Assembly: GCA_013360985.1 (NCBI GenBank)
Contig: JABWAM010000035.1
Coordinates: 1 to 14,038, forward strand
Source of the DNA: Verrucomicrobiia bacterium
GTDB taxonomy: Bacteria; Verrucomicrobiota; Verrucomicrobiia; JABWAM01
DNA length: 14,038 nucleotides
Direction of reading: 5' to 3'
Numbering within the stretch: position 1 is the stretch's first letter; each line of letters begins with the position of its first letter. Below are positions 1 through 6,552 of the stretch, piece after piece. The notes below the pieces were generated by a model, which was not told where the DNA came from, searched no databases, and was given only the letters and a program-made list of their open reading frames with translations. A program made the position numbers and the translations under genes.

Positions 1-166
1 GGTCCGCGCGGGCGACGAGGACGACGCGGTCCACCACGGGGCAGCGCTCGAAGGCGCGCAGGGCATGGCGGAGGAGCGGCTCGCCGCGCGCCTCGAGCAT
101 GAGCTTGTCCACTCCGCCCATGCGGCGGCCGCTGCCGCCGGCGAGGAGAATCGCCGAGGCGGTCAT
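1..166 (-). CDS. ispD: IspD, 2-C-methyl-D-erythritol 4-phosphate cytidylyltransferase, N-terminal part only
   Basis: Only the first 55 codons or so lie in the window; the rest continues beyond position 1. The enzyme joins CTP and methylerythritol phosphate in the non-mevalonate isoprenoid pathway, in the cytoplasm. The visible N-terminus reads MTASAILLAGGSGRRMGG, then VDKLMLEARGEPLL, which is the glycine-rich nucleotide-binding loop of the IspD/GT-A nucleotidyltransferase fold (LAGGxGxRM...K). The ATG at 166 overlaps the TGA of the upstream PIN/TRAM gene as ATGA. A purine-rich stretch, GGAAAGAG, lies just upstream within that gene and supports this start. A yacL-type gene directly before ispD is a known arrangement in several phyla and supports IspD over other sugar-nucleotide transferases such as MobA or GlmU. 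The family is secure; the exact enzyme is a little less so because only the N-terminus is visible. Confidence 0.82.
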   Translation of the reverse strand, partial: MTASAILLAGGSGRRMGGVDKLMLEARGEPLLRHALRAFERCPVVDRVVLVARAD

Positions 167-1182
167 CGCGGACTCTTTCCGGGGCTTTGGGCGAGTTCGG
201 CGAAGACCATGCGGCCCGCGGAGGTCTGGATGGAGCTCGAGACGACCACTTCTGCCTCGCGTCCGATGAGGTCGCGGGCATGATTGACGACGAGCATCGT
301 GCCGTCGGCGAGGAACCCGACGGCTTGATGAGATTCCTTGCCCTCGCGGGAGAGGCGGAGCATGAGGTGTTCGCCGGTGAGCAGCGGGACGCGGAGGGCG
401 CCGGCGAGATGGTGGATGTTGAGCACGCGCACCTTTTGGATCTCGGCGACGCGGCCGAGGTTGTAGTTCGTGGTGACGAGGCGGGCTTGGTAGAGCGCGG
501 CGAGATGGATGTAGCGCATCTCGTCGGATGTCGAGGAGGGGTCCGACTCGTGGACGCTCACCTCGATGTTGGGCAGGGCGCGGAGTTCGTTGAGCAGGTC
601 GAGGCCGCGGCGGCCCTTCTGGCGGCGCGTCGGATCGGGGCTGTCCCCGAGGTCCTGGAGCTCGCGCAGGACGAAGCGCGGGACGATGAGGGTGCCCTCC
701 ACGAAACCGCTCTTGCAGAGGTCGGTGATGCGTCCGTCAATCACGGCGCTGGTGTCGAGGACCCAGGAGAAATCGGCGGGGCGCGTCCGCATGAGGCGGA
801 CGTAGGGGATGATGAGGCTGAACTCGTCGCGGTTGCTCCGCAGGGCGAGCATGGTGCCGAGGTAGCCGAAGACGAGGTAGACGACCAAACGGATCGTCCA
901 TTGGACGTCGCGATGGGCGTTGTCGAAGAGGCCCGAGGCGAGCGCGAGGGTCGCCAGGGCGCAGCCGAGCAGGAGCCCGAAGGTGGCGCTCGAAAACGCG
1001 CGCAGGGAGACGCCCTTCATCACGCGGTCGGCGAGGATGACGCCCAGGCCGATCGCCAGGCCGAGGAACGCGCCCAGCCAGGGTTGATCGCTCCAACTCT
1101 CCACGACGCTGGCGATGTACCATCCGGCGACGCCGCAGCCGGTGAGGAACAGGGAGCGGAAAAGAAGCAGGGTCTGTTCCAT
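163..1182 (-). CDS. YacL-type membrane protein with PIN nuclease-like and TRAM domains
   Basis: A 339-residue protein with the architecture of the YacL family. Four hydrophobic segments lie in residues ~1-115. A PIN domain (~138-255) begins with VLDTSAVIDGRI, and a TRAM-like RNA-binding domain (~260-330) contains GKESHQAVGFLADGTMLVV. PIN domains are metal-dependent RNases; the role of YacL itself is poorly known, and a membrane-tethered RNA function is inferred. Acidic active-site candidates are D143, E174 and D220. The fourth PIN acid, normally Asp in a T-[TN]-D-[YF]-N-L context, is Asn here (N239, codon AAC). ATG 1182 lies 2 nt after the MlaD-type stop, and the TGA overlaps the ispD ATG, so the gene is translationally tied to both neighbours. 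The adjacent ispD is typical of this family. Confidence 0.9.
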   Translation of the reverse strand: MEQTLLLFRSLFLTGCGVAGWYIASVVESWSDQPWLGAFLGLAIGLGVILADRVMKGVSLRAFSSATFGLLLGCALATLALASGLFDNAHRDVQWTIRLVVYLVFGYLGTMLALRSNRDEFSLIIPYVRLMRTRPADFSWVLDTSAVIDGRITDLCKSGFVEGTLIVPRFVLRELQDLGDSPDPTRRQKGRRGLDLLNELRALPNIEVSVHESDPSSTSDEMRYIHLAALYQARLVTTNYNLGRVAEIQKVRVLNIHHLAGALRVPLLTGEHLMLRLSREGKESHQAVGFLADGTMLVVNHARDLIGREAEVVVSSSIQTSAGRMVFAELAQSPGKSPR

Positions 1183-1184
1183 GG

Positions 1185-1949
1185 TCAGGGCGCGCGCGCG
1201 CCGGGGGCGGGTTTGCGCGGATCCGGATAGCGTTCATCGGCTTTCTCGCGGTAGAGCAATCCGTGAACGCGCCAGTTGTGGATGAGGCGCTTGAGTTCGT
1301 CGTGGAGTTCGGGGTCGTTGACCAGTTTGCCGAACGTGCCTTCGCCCTTCTGGACGCGAGCGAGAATGGCGTTGAGGCGATCGGCGCTGCCCTGGAGCTT
1401 GCCGCCGAGATCGGAGAAGTTGCGGACGGAGGATTTGAGGTCGCCGAGGGTTTGGGGGTCGAGCATGGCCTCGGAGAACTTGTCCACGGCGGCGTTGAGT
1501 TTGCGGATCGCTTCGCCGGCCTGCGCGGCGGCGTCGGTGAAATCGAAAGGGTCGGTCCCGCGCAGGCGTTCGCCTCCCTTGAGGAGCGGCGCCGTCGAGG
1601 AAACGGGGAGCACGACAATGTGTTTGTCGCCGAGAAAGCCCGATTGTTTGATGAGAAAGCGCGCGTCGCTGCGGATGCCGTTGTTGTCGAAGAGGTCCAC
1701 TTCGACGTTCACGCCGTCGCCCTCGTCGCGCAGGGAAATGCCGCCGACCTTCCCGACGGGCACGCCCGCGAAGAGGACTTGGGCGCCGCGGACGAGGCCG
1801 CCGGCGTTGGCGAACTCCACGGTGACGGGATAGCCTCCGCGGAAGCGGTCGCCCACCTTGCCGAAGTGCAGGATGAGCGCGCAGGCGACGAGGATGCCGG
1901 CAAAGACGAAAACGCCGACCGTTCGTTGGATTCCGCGTTCGTTGTTCAT
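1185..1949 (-). CDS. MlaD-type MCE-domain protein, lipid transport
   Basis: A 254-residue single-pass membrane protein. A short N-terminus is followed by one hydrophobic helix (~res 10-27) and an MCE domain (~38-115; YPVTVEFANAGGLVRGAQV then VPVGKVGGISL). The helical tail (~140-235) includes GEGTFGKLVNDPELHDEL, which is typical of MlaD-like proteins of the Mla/Ttg2/TGD systems. These proteins form a periplasmic hexameric ring or tube on the permease and pass phospholipids between the inner and outer membranes. The gene follows the ATPase gene by 18 nt in the usual order permease-ATPase-MCE protein. No obvious Shine-Dalgarno motif precedes the ATG. No mlaA, mlaB or mlaC homologue is visible in this window. 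The family is clear; the cargo and direction of transport cannot be read from sequence. Confidence 0.9.
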   Translation of the reverse strand: MNNERGIQRTVGVFVFAGILVACALILHFGKVGDRFRGGYPVTVEFANAGGLVRGAQVLFAGVPVGKVGGISLRDEGDGVNVEVDLFDNNGIRSDARFLIKQSGFLGDKHIVVLPVSSTAPLLKGGERLRGTDPFDFTDAAAQAGEAIRKLNAAVDKFSEAMLDPQTLGDLKSSVRNFSDLGGKLQGSADRLNAILARVQKGEGTFGKLVNDPELHDELKRLIHNWRVHGLLYREKADERYPDPRKPAPGARAP

Positions 1950-1967
1950 GAAGGGTTCATCTGGCGC

Positions 1968-2717
1968 TCATCCGCGCTGCGCCGCGCGTTCCTCCGAGAT
2001 GCCGCGGATGAAGTTTTGTACGATCGGTTGAGGAGACTCTTGTATCTCACGCGGGGTGCCGGAAACAAGGATTTTGCCCTGGTGGAGCATGGCGATGCGT
2101 TCGCCGACCATCTGGGCGCTCGTCATATCGTGGGTCACGACGATCGAGGTGACGCGATAGTTTTCGGACAACTTGAGGATGAGGCGGTTGATCGAGTCGG
2201 CCATCTGCGGATCGAGGCCCGTGGTGGGTTCGTCGTAGAGCATGATGCGGGGGCGGCTGATGATCGCGCGGGCGAGCCCGATGCGCTTGCGCATCCCTCC
2301 GGAGAGTTCCGCGGGTTTTTTGTTTTCCTGTCCGGACATGCCGACGACGGCGAGGACTTCCGCCACGCGCTCGCGGATTTCTTTCGGGGCGGCGGCGCGG
2401 TGCTCGATGAGGCTGAAGGCCACGTTGTGGAAGACGTCAAGGGAATCGAAGAGCGCGGCGCCTTGGAACAGGACCCCGACTCCCTGGCGGATCGGGTTGA
2501 GGTCGCGCTCGGGAAGCGGAACGATGTCCCGTCCGTCGATGCGAAGGATTCCGGCGTCGGGCTTGAGGAGTCCGGCGATGTGGCGGAGGAGCACGCTTTT
2601 GCCGCAGCCGCTTCCGCCGATGATGACGAGGCGTTCGGAATCGGCGACGGCGAGGTCCACGCCCTGAAGAACGGGGATTCCCGCGAACGATTTCTTGAGC
2701 CCGACGATTTCGATCAT
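1968..2717 (-). CDS. MlaF-type ABC transporter ATPase
   Basis: A 249-residue cytoplasmic ATPase that powers the MlaE-type permease encoded just upstream. The canonical ABC motifs are all present: Walker A GGSGCGKS (~res 33-40), signature LSGGM followed by RKRIGLARAI, Walker B IMLYDEPTTGLDP, and the switch histidine in VVTHDM. The C-terminus ends near FIRGISEE, with a short extension as in MlaF/Ttg2A proteins. The ATG at 2717 was chosen because the protein starts MIEIVGLKKSFAG, directly at the first strand of the ABC fold, and it overlaps the permease stop as ATGA. The open frame extends further upstream, but that part lies within the permease gene and is not protein-like. All catalytic residues look intact. 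Confidence 0.93.
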   Translation of the reverse strand: MIEIVGLKKSFAGIPVLQGVDLAVADSERLVIIGGSGCGKSVLLRHIAGLLKPDAGILRIDGRDIVPLPERDLNPIRQGVGVLFQGAALFDSLDVFHNVAFSLIEHRAAAPKEIRERVAEVLAVVGMSGQENKKPAELSGGMRKRIGLARAIISRPRIMLYDEPTTGLDPQMADSINRLILKLSENYRVTSIVVTHDMTSAQMVGERIAMLHQGKILVSGTPREIQESPQPIVQNFIRGISEERAAQRG

Positions 2718-3499
2718 GGAGGGATGATCTTGCTGAGGAGCATCGTGACGAAAAAGTTGGTGATCAGGATCGCGATGGAGGAGTTGACGACCGCCTCGGT
2801 CGTGGCGCGTCCGACGCCTTCGGCGCCGCCTTCGCAATGGAGACCCTCCCGACAACTGATGAAGACGACGAGGAACGCGAAGATGAAGACCTTGATCAGC
2901 CCCGTATAGATGTCCTTGTCCTCCGTGTAGATGTACATGTTGTGGAGGTAGTAGGCGCCATCGATGTTGAGCACCTCGACGCCGACGAGGTAGCCGCTGA
3001 AGATCCCGATCGCGATGGACATCGCGGTGAGGAGCGGCAGCGAGAAGGCGATGGCGATCATTCGCGGGACGACCAGGTATTCCACGGGGAGCACGGCCAT
3101 CGAGCGGAGGGCGTCGATCTGTTCGGTGACGCGCATCGTGCCGATCTCGGCGGCCATCGCTGCGCCGACGCGCCCCGCGATCATGAGCGAGGTGATGATC
3201 GGCGCGAGTTCGCGCGAGAGCGCGATAGAGACGGCGGGGCCCGTGGAGGTGTCCATCCGCACCTTGTGAAACTGGAAGTAGCTCTGCGCGGAGAAGACCA
3301 TCCCGATGAACGCGCCGGTGAGGAGCACCACCGGAAGCGAGCGCACCCCGATGCTGTAAACCTGCAGCGTCGTTTCGCGCCAACGGGGCCGCATCGTGAC
3401 GAGAGAGCGGAATGCTTCGCTCGTCAGCGTCGCGACGCTTCCGAGGTAATCCACGAAGCGCAGGGTGCCGGCCCCGAAGCGCTGGAATAATCGTTCCAT
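2714..3499 (-). CDS. MlaE-type ABC transporter permease
   Basis: A 261-residue inner-membrane permease of the MlaE/TGD1 family, the translocation subunit of a phospholipid (retro)transport complex with the ATPase and MCE protein that follow. Typical stretches are present: LTGAFIGMVFSAQSYFQF, the conserved ALSRELAPIITSLMIAGRVG AAMAAEIGTM segment with its coupling motif EQIDAL, then PRMIAI and further membrane helices to the C-terminus. The length matches the family (~255-265). ATG 3499 is the first good start and is followed by the amphipathic N-terminal helix usual for MlaE. No Shine-Dalgarno motif is visible upstream. The weak candidate promoter at 3508-3536 would place transcription almost at the start codon. 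This is the first gene of the minus-strand operon and is divergent from the respiratory operon. Confidence 0.92.
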   Translation of the reverse strand: MERLFQRFGAGTLRFVDYLGSVATLTSEAFRSLVTMRPRWRETTLQVYSIGVRSLPVVLLTGAFIGMVFSAQSYFQFHKVRMDTSTGPAVSIALSRELAPIITSLMIAGRVGAAMAAEIGTMRVTEQIDALRSMAVLPVEYLVVPRMIAIAFSLPLLTAMSIAIGIFSGYLVGVEVLNIDGAYYLHNMYIYTEDKDIYTGLIKVFIFAFLVVFISCREGLHCEGGAEGVGRATTEAVVNSSIAILITNFFVTMLLSKIIPP

Positions 3500-3507
3500 G
3501 AGGCGGC

Positions 3508-3536
3508 ACGATACGGGAGTCGCCGAGGCAGGGCAA
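3508..3536 (-). promoter_or_regulatory. Candidate sigma70-like promoter for the mla operon
   Basis: Read on the minus strand, TTGCCC (3536-3531) and TATCGT (3513-3508) are separated by 17 nt; each matches its consensus hexamer at 4 of 6 positions. The predicted transcription start falls about 1-3 nt before the mlaE-type ATG, giving a nearly leaderless message, which agrees with the absence of a Shine-Dalgarno motif. It is a weak match in GC-rich DNA and may be chance. Confidence 0.3.
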
Positions 3537-3579
3537 GCGCTCCTCCCGAGGGAGAAAAAATGCGCGCAACCGTCGATTC

Positions 3580-3593
3580 TTGACTTGCATCAA
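3580..3593 (+). promoter_or_regulatory. Crp/Fnr-family (FNR/DNR-type) binding site
   Basis: TTGACTTGCATCAA fits the FNR/DNR-type pattern TTGAC/T-N4-A/GTCAA with one deviation from perfect symmetry. It is the only such site in the 111-nt divergent intergenic region. FNR-, DNR- and NNR-type regulators use this half-site to switch on genes for anaerobic and nitrogen-oxide respiration. If it acts as a class II activator site centred about 41.5 nt upstream, transcription of the rightward operon would begin near 3628. That falls after GTG 3611 and favours GTG 3659 as the first gene's start. It also lies about 87 nt upstream of the mla start, so an effect on that side cannot be excluded. Confidence 0.6.
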
Positions 3594-3610
3594 GGAAGAT
3601 CGCGATTGGG

Positions 3611-6547
3611 GTGTGCAGAGTCGCGCACGTTCGATTCTCTTCTTTTCCCCAGAACGCCGTGCGTCCCCCGTTGTTTCCGAACGATCGCCCGCTCAAACCA
3701 GGATGGGTTTCCTCAGCCTTCCTTCTCCTCGGAGGCGCTTTCTTCGTTTTCTTCTGCGCCGGGCTGATCGCGACGCCCGCGCGCTATATCGCGCCGACGC
3801 GCGATGTCGCGATGTCGGCGATTTTGCATGCGGCGATTCTCGGATGGCTGCTCTCGGCGGGGTATGGCGCGGTGTATCTCCTGTTGCCCGCGCTGGGCGC
3901 CGCGCGGGGAGGCGACCGTCTCGCGGGAAAGGCGCACTTCGTGCTGCACGCGGTCGCGCTTTGTTGGATGCTTCCGGCGTTCGCGCGCTGGGACCTCGCG
4001 GGGGTCGCGCATGCCGGGGCGCTGATGCTGGCGGGATTCGTCATTTGCGCGGCGCTTTGTATGGGCAGTCTGGAGAAAGGGCCGCGTCTGCCGATGGTTC
4101 AAATTACGCTCGTGAGCAGCATGGTCTGGCTCCTGCTCACGTTGGTTTTGGGAATTCTCGCCGCAGCCAATTATTACTGGGCCTTCCTCCCGATGAGCAC
4201 GCTGCGGGCGGTGCACGCGGCGATGCACGCGGGATTTGGCGGTTATGTGGTGCTCCTCCTCATCGGACTCTCCTATCCGCTCTTCCAAGTCGAGACCCAG
4301 GGAAGCATGGAGCGGAGGCTCTGGATCTTCCTTCTCTGCAACAGCGGCCTTTATCTGTCCGTTCTGGGCATTGCTTTCGGGCTTCCGCTGCTGACGCCGG
4401 CGGTGCTGCTCGTCCTTTCCGGTTTGGTGCTCTACCTGATGGAGGCGATGGCCGGATTGCCGTTGCGCGCCAAGCCCGCCGGCGCCTGGGTCTGGGGTCT
4501 TTTCGCGGGTTTCCTCTCGATCTTGTTGCTGATGGGCGTCGGGCTGGCGTTGGGTCTCGCTGCAACGCGCGCCCCCGTGATCACCGGGCGGCTGGAAAAT
4601 CTCTACGGGTTTTGGTGGATCGCGCTCGCGACGGGTTTGCCGCTCTGGGCGGCGATCGGACGGATGCTGAATCCGGGCGCGGGCATGCGGCGAAAGGTCT
4701 GGCGGTTCCTCCTGATTTACCTGGTTGCGGTAGCGGTGGGCGGGTGGGGGATTCTCGCGGGAGACGCGCGCGGCGTGCGCGCCGGCGGACTTCTCCTTCT
4801 TTTCGGCGGGGCCGGCTTGCTGCACGCCTTTTTGCCCGGATTGGCGGCCTTCCTTTTCCGCCGCGGATCATCCGACGAGACGCCCGCGCCGAGCGCGGAG
4901 GAGGCGCTTCCCGCCACGGGCGGCCTCGCGCGTTCCGCGTTTGTCTGGGCCTTGGCCGCGGCCGTTGTCGCGTGGGTGGCGGCGGGTTTTCTCCCCGACG
5001 CGGATGCGCGCCGATTCCGCGCGGAAGTTGCCGATCGGTCGGTCGCCATGAGCGGCGACGGGCCCTCCTGCTGGATTCGTCCGGCACTGGGTTTTAAGGA
5101 CGATGCTCTGGCGCGCGGCCGCAACCTTTACGGCGAACATTGCGCGGCCTGCCACGGAACGACCGGCGCCGGCGACGGGAGCGCCGCCGTCTATCTCTAT
5201 CCAAAGCCGCGGAATTTCACCGCCGGTCAGTTCAAGCTGCGTTCGACCGCTTCAGGGATGCCTACCGACGAAGACCTTTACGGAGTGTTGACGACAGGGA
5301 TGCCGGGGAGCTCGATGCCCGCGTTCTCCCATCTCTCCGAGCAATCCCGACGCGATCTCGTCGGCTACGTCAAGCGTCTCAGCCAAGCCGAGGAAGACGG
5401 GCGGATGGTCAACTGGTTCAAGGAGACGCCGCCGGGTTCGTCGCTGCCGACGCCGCAAAAGCCGGAGTTCACTCCCGAGTTGGCGGCCGCGGGGAAGCGC
5501 GTCTATCAGGCGCAGGACTGCAAGCGGTGCCATGGGCCGGAGGGTCTGGGAGACGGCCCCGAGGCGGGAACGCTGAAGGATGCCTGGGGAGGAGTTTTGC
5601 GTCCGCGCAGTCTGGCGCGCGATCCTTTCCTCGGCGGAGATTCGGCGGAGGCGATCTTTCTCCGGACCGCGACGGGGATCGGCGGCACGCCGATGACCGC
5701 GTATCCCGACAGCAAAATTTCTCCCGCGGACCGTTGGGCTCTGGCCGCTTATATCCGTTCCTTGCGCGAGCAGGCGGGGACGCTTGGAGAGAGCGCAGCC
5801 TCGGCTTCCGCCGCGCCAGTGGCGCGGCGTATTCAGGGGAGTCTTCCCTCCTCTCCCTCCGATCCGGCGTGGAACGCGATGGCGGGCGCCGTGATCACGA
5901 TCGGCCCGATCTGGCGGACCAGCGATCCGACGCGGCAGGCGACGCTTCGCGCCGCGCATGACGGACAGGATCTCGCGGTGCTGCTGGAATGGGCGAACCC
6001 CGCGCCGGCGGCGGGCGGCGGGCGCGTTCAGGATTTCGTGGATCGCGCGGCGCTGCAGTTCAGCCTGCATGCGAAGCCTGGATTCCTCGGCATGGGCGAT
6101 CCTTTTCGTCCGGTGAATCTCTGGCAATGGAGCAGCCGTCGCCGCGTGGAGGGAGAGGATCCCAAGGCGTTGATGGCGGCGGTTTATCCCCTGAAAAAAG
6201 CAGGGGTCTATCCTGAACACCGCGACCTCGTCTATTCGGCGATGATGGCGGGGAACCTCGTGGCGACCGAAGCGGCGAACGCCGTGGAGGACGCCAATGC
6301 CCAAGGCCCGGGGACGCTCGTCCTTCAGCCGAAATCCGATCAAAATGTCTCGGGCGACAGCGCCTGGGCGAACGGCAAGTGGCGCGTCTTCTTCCGTCGG
6401 CGCCTTGCGCCGCAAGGGCGCGCGGATGTGGATCTCACGCCGGGCCGACGAGTCCCGATGGCGCTGGCTGTCTGGGATGGACGCAACCGCGACCGCAACG
6501 GTCAGAAGAACGTCTCCGGTTGGCTTTCCCTCACCATCGAACCCTGA
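3611..6547 (+). CDS. Fused polytopic haem-copper-oxidase-like / di-haem cytochrome c / EB_dh haem b protein, probable membrane electron-transfer subunit of the NXR/Nar-type enzyme
   Basis: Up to 978 residues in three modules. Residues ~32-465 form about 12-13 membrane helices, with histidines H73, H113, H134, H202, H206 and H405 as possible haem ligands. The LHAAILGW...YGAVYLLLPAL and HAAMHAGFGGYVV segments recall haem-copper oxidase subunit I/NnrS-like proteins, but the Cu-site HH pair is not evident. Residues ~495-600 and ~620-735 are two class I cytochrome c domains (CAACH at 511-515, CKRCH at 637-641; likely axial Met in SSMPAF and TPMTAY). Residues ~735-978 resemble the ethylbenzene dehydrogenase gamma (EB_dh) haem b domain (VNLWQW; AVWDGRNRDRNGQKNVSGW near the end). 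It would carry electrons between the membrane and the Fe-S subunit. The start is uncertain: no ATG is available; GTG 3611 has a distant AAGGAAG; GTG 3659 fits the Fnr-type site better. It ends 5 nt before the next gene. Confidence 0.85.
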   Translation: MCRVAHVRFSSFPQNAVRPPLFPNDRPLKPGWVSSAFLLLGGAFFVFFCAGLIATPARYIAPTRDVAMSAILHAAILGWLLSAGYGAVYLLLPALGAARGGDRLAGKAHFVLHAVALCWMLPAFARWDLAGVAHAGALMLAGFVICAALCMGSLEKGPRLPMVQITLVSSMVWLLLTLVLGILAAANYYWAFLPMSTLRAVHAAMHAGFGGYVVLLLIGLSYPLFQVETQGSMERRLWIFLLCNSGLYLSVLGIAFGLPLLTPAVLLVLSGLVLYLMEAMAGLPLRAKPAGAWVWGLFAGFLSILLLMGVGLALGLAATRAPVITGRLENLYGFWWIALATGLPLWAAIGRMLNPGAGMRRKVWRFLLIYLVAVAVGGWGILAGDARGVRAGGLLLLFGGAGLLHAFLPGLAAFLFRRGSSDETPAPSAEEALPATGGLARSAFVWALAAAVVAWVAAGFLPDADARRFRAEVADRSVAMSGDGPSCWIRPALGFKDDALARGRNLYGEHCAACHGTTGAGDGSAAVYLYPKPRNFTAGQFKLRSTASGMPTDEDLYGVLTTGMPGSSMPAFSHLSEQSRRDLVGYVKRLSQAEEDGRMVNWFKETPPGSSLPTPQKPEFTPELAAAGKRVYQAQDCKRCHGPEGLGDGPEAGTLKDAWGGVLRPRSLARDPFLGGDSAEAIFLRTATGIGGTPMTAYPDSKISPADRWALAAYIRSLREQAGTLGESAASASAAPVARRIQGSLPSSPSDPAWNAMAGAVITIGPIWRTSDPTRQATLRAAHDGQDLAVLLEWANPAPAAGGGRVQDFVDRAALQFSLHAKPGFLGMGDPFRPVNLWQWSSRRRVEGEDPKALMAAVYPLKKAGVYPEHRDLVYSAMMAGNLVATEAANAVEDANAQGPGTLVLQPKSDQNVSGDSAWANGKWRVFFRRRLAPQGRADVDLTPGRRVPMALAVWDGRNRDRNGQKNVSGWLSLTIEP

Positions 6548-6552
6548 CTTTC

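Noticed and set aside
187..1230. Plus-strand open frame opposite the PIN/TRAM gene
   Set aside because: It is a mirror frame of a recognised gene, with low-complexity acidic translation and no motifs.
1263..2909. Long plus-strand open frame (548 codons) across the mlaD, mlaF and mlaE genes
   Set aside because: It is antisense to three well-recognised genes. Its translation is Asp/Glu/Val/Gly-rich with no domain, a typical mirror frame in GC-rich coding DNA.
3543..3560. CTCCC-GA-GGGAG followed by AAAAAA as a terminator
   Set aside because: The arms are 5 bp with a 2-nt gap, and the A-run is on the wrong side for termination in either direction between divergent genes.
3611..5000. N-terminal domain of the fusion protein as a true haem-copper oxidase or nitric oxide reductase
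   Set aside because: The general helix pattern and some His-containing segments are similar, but the conserved His pair of the binuclear centre is not evident, so only a resemblance is claimed.
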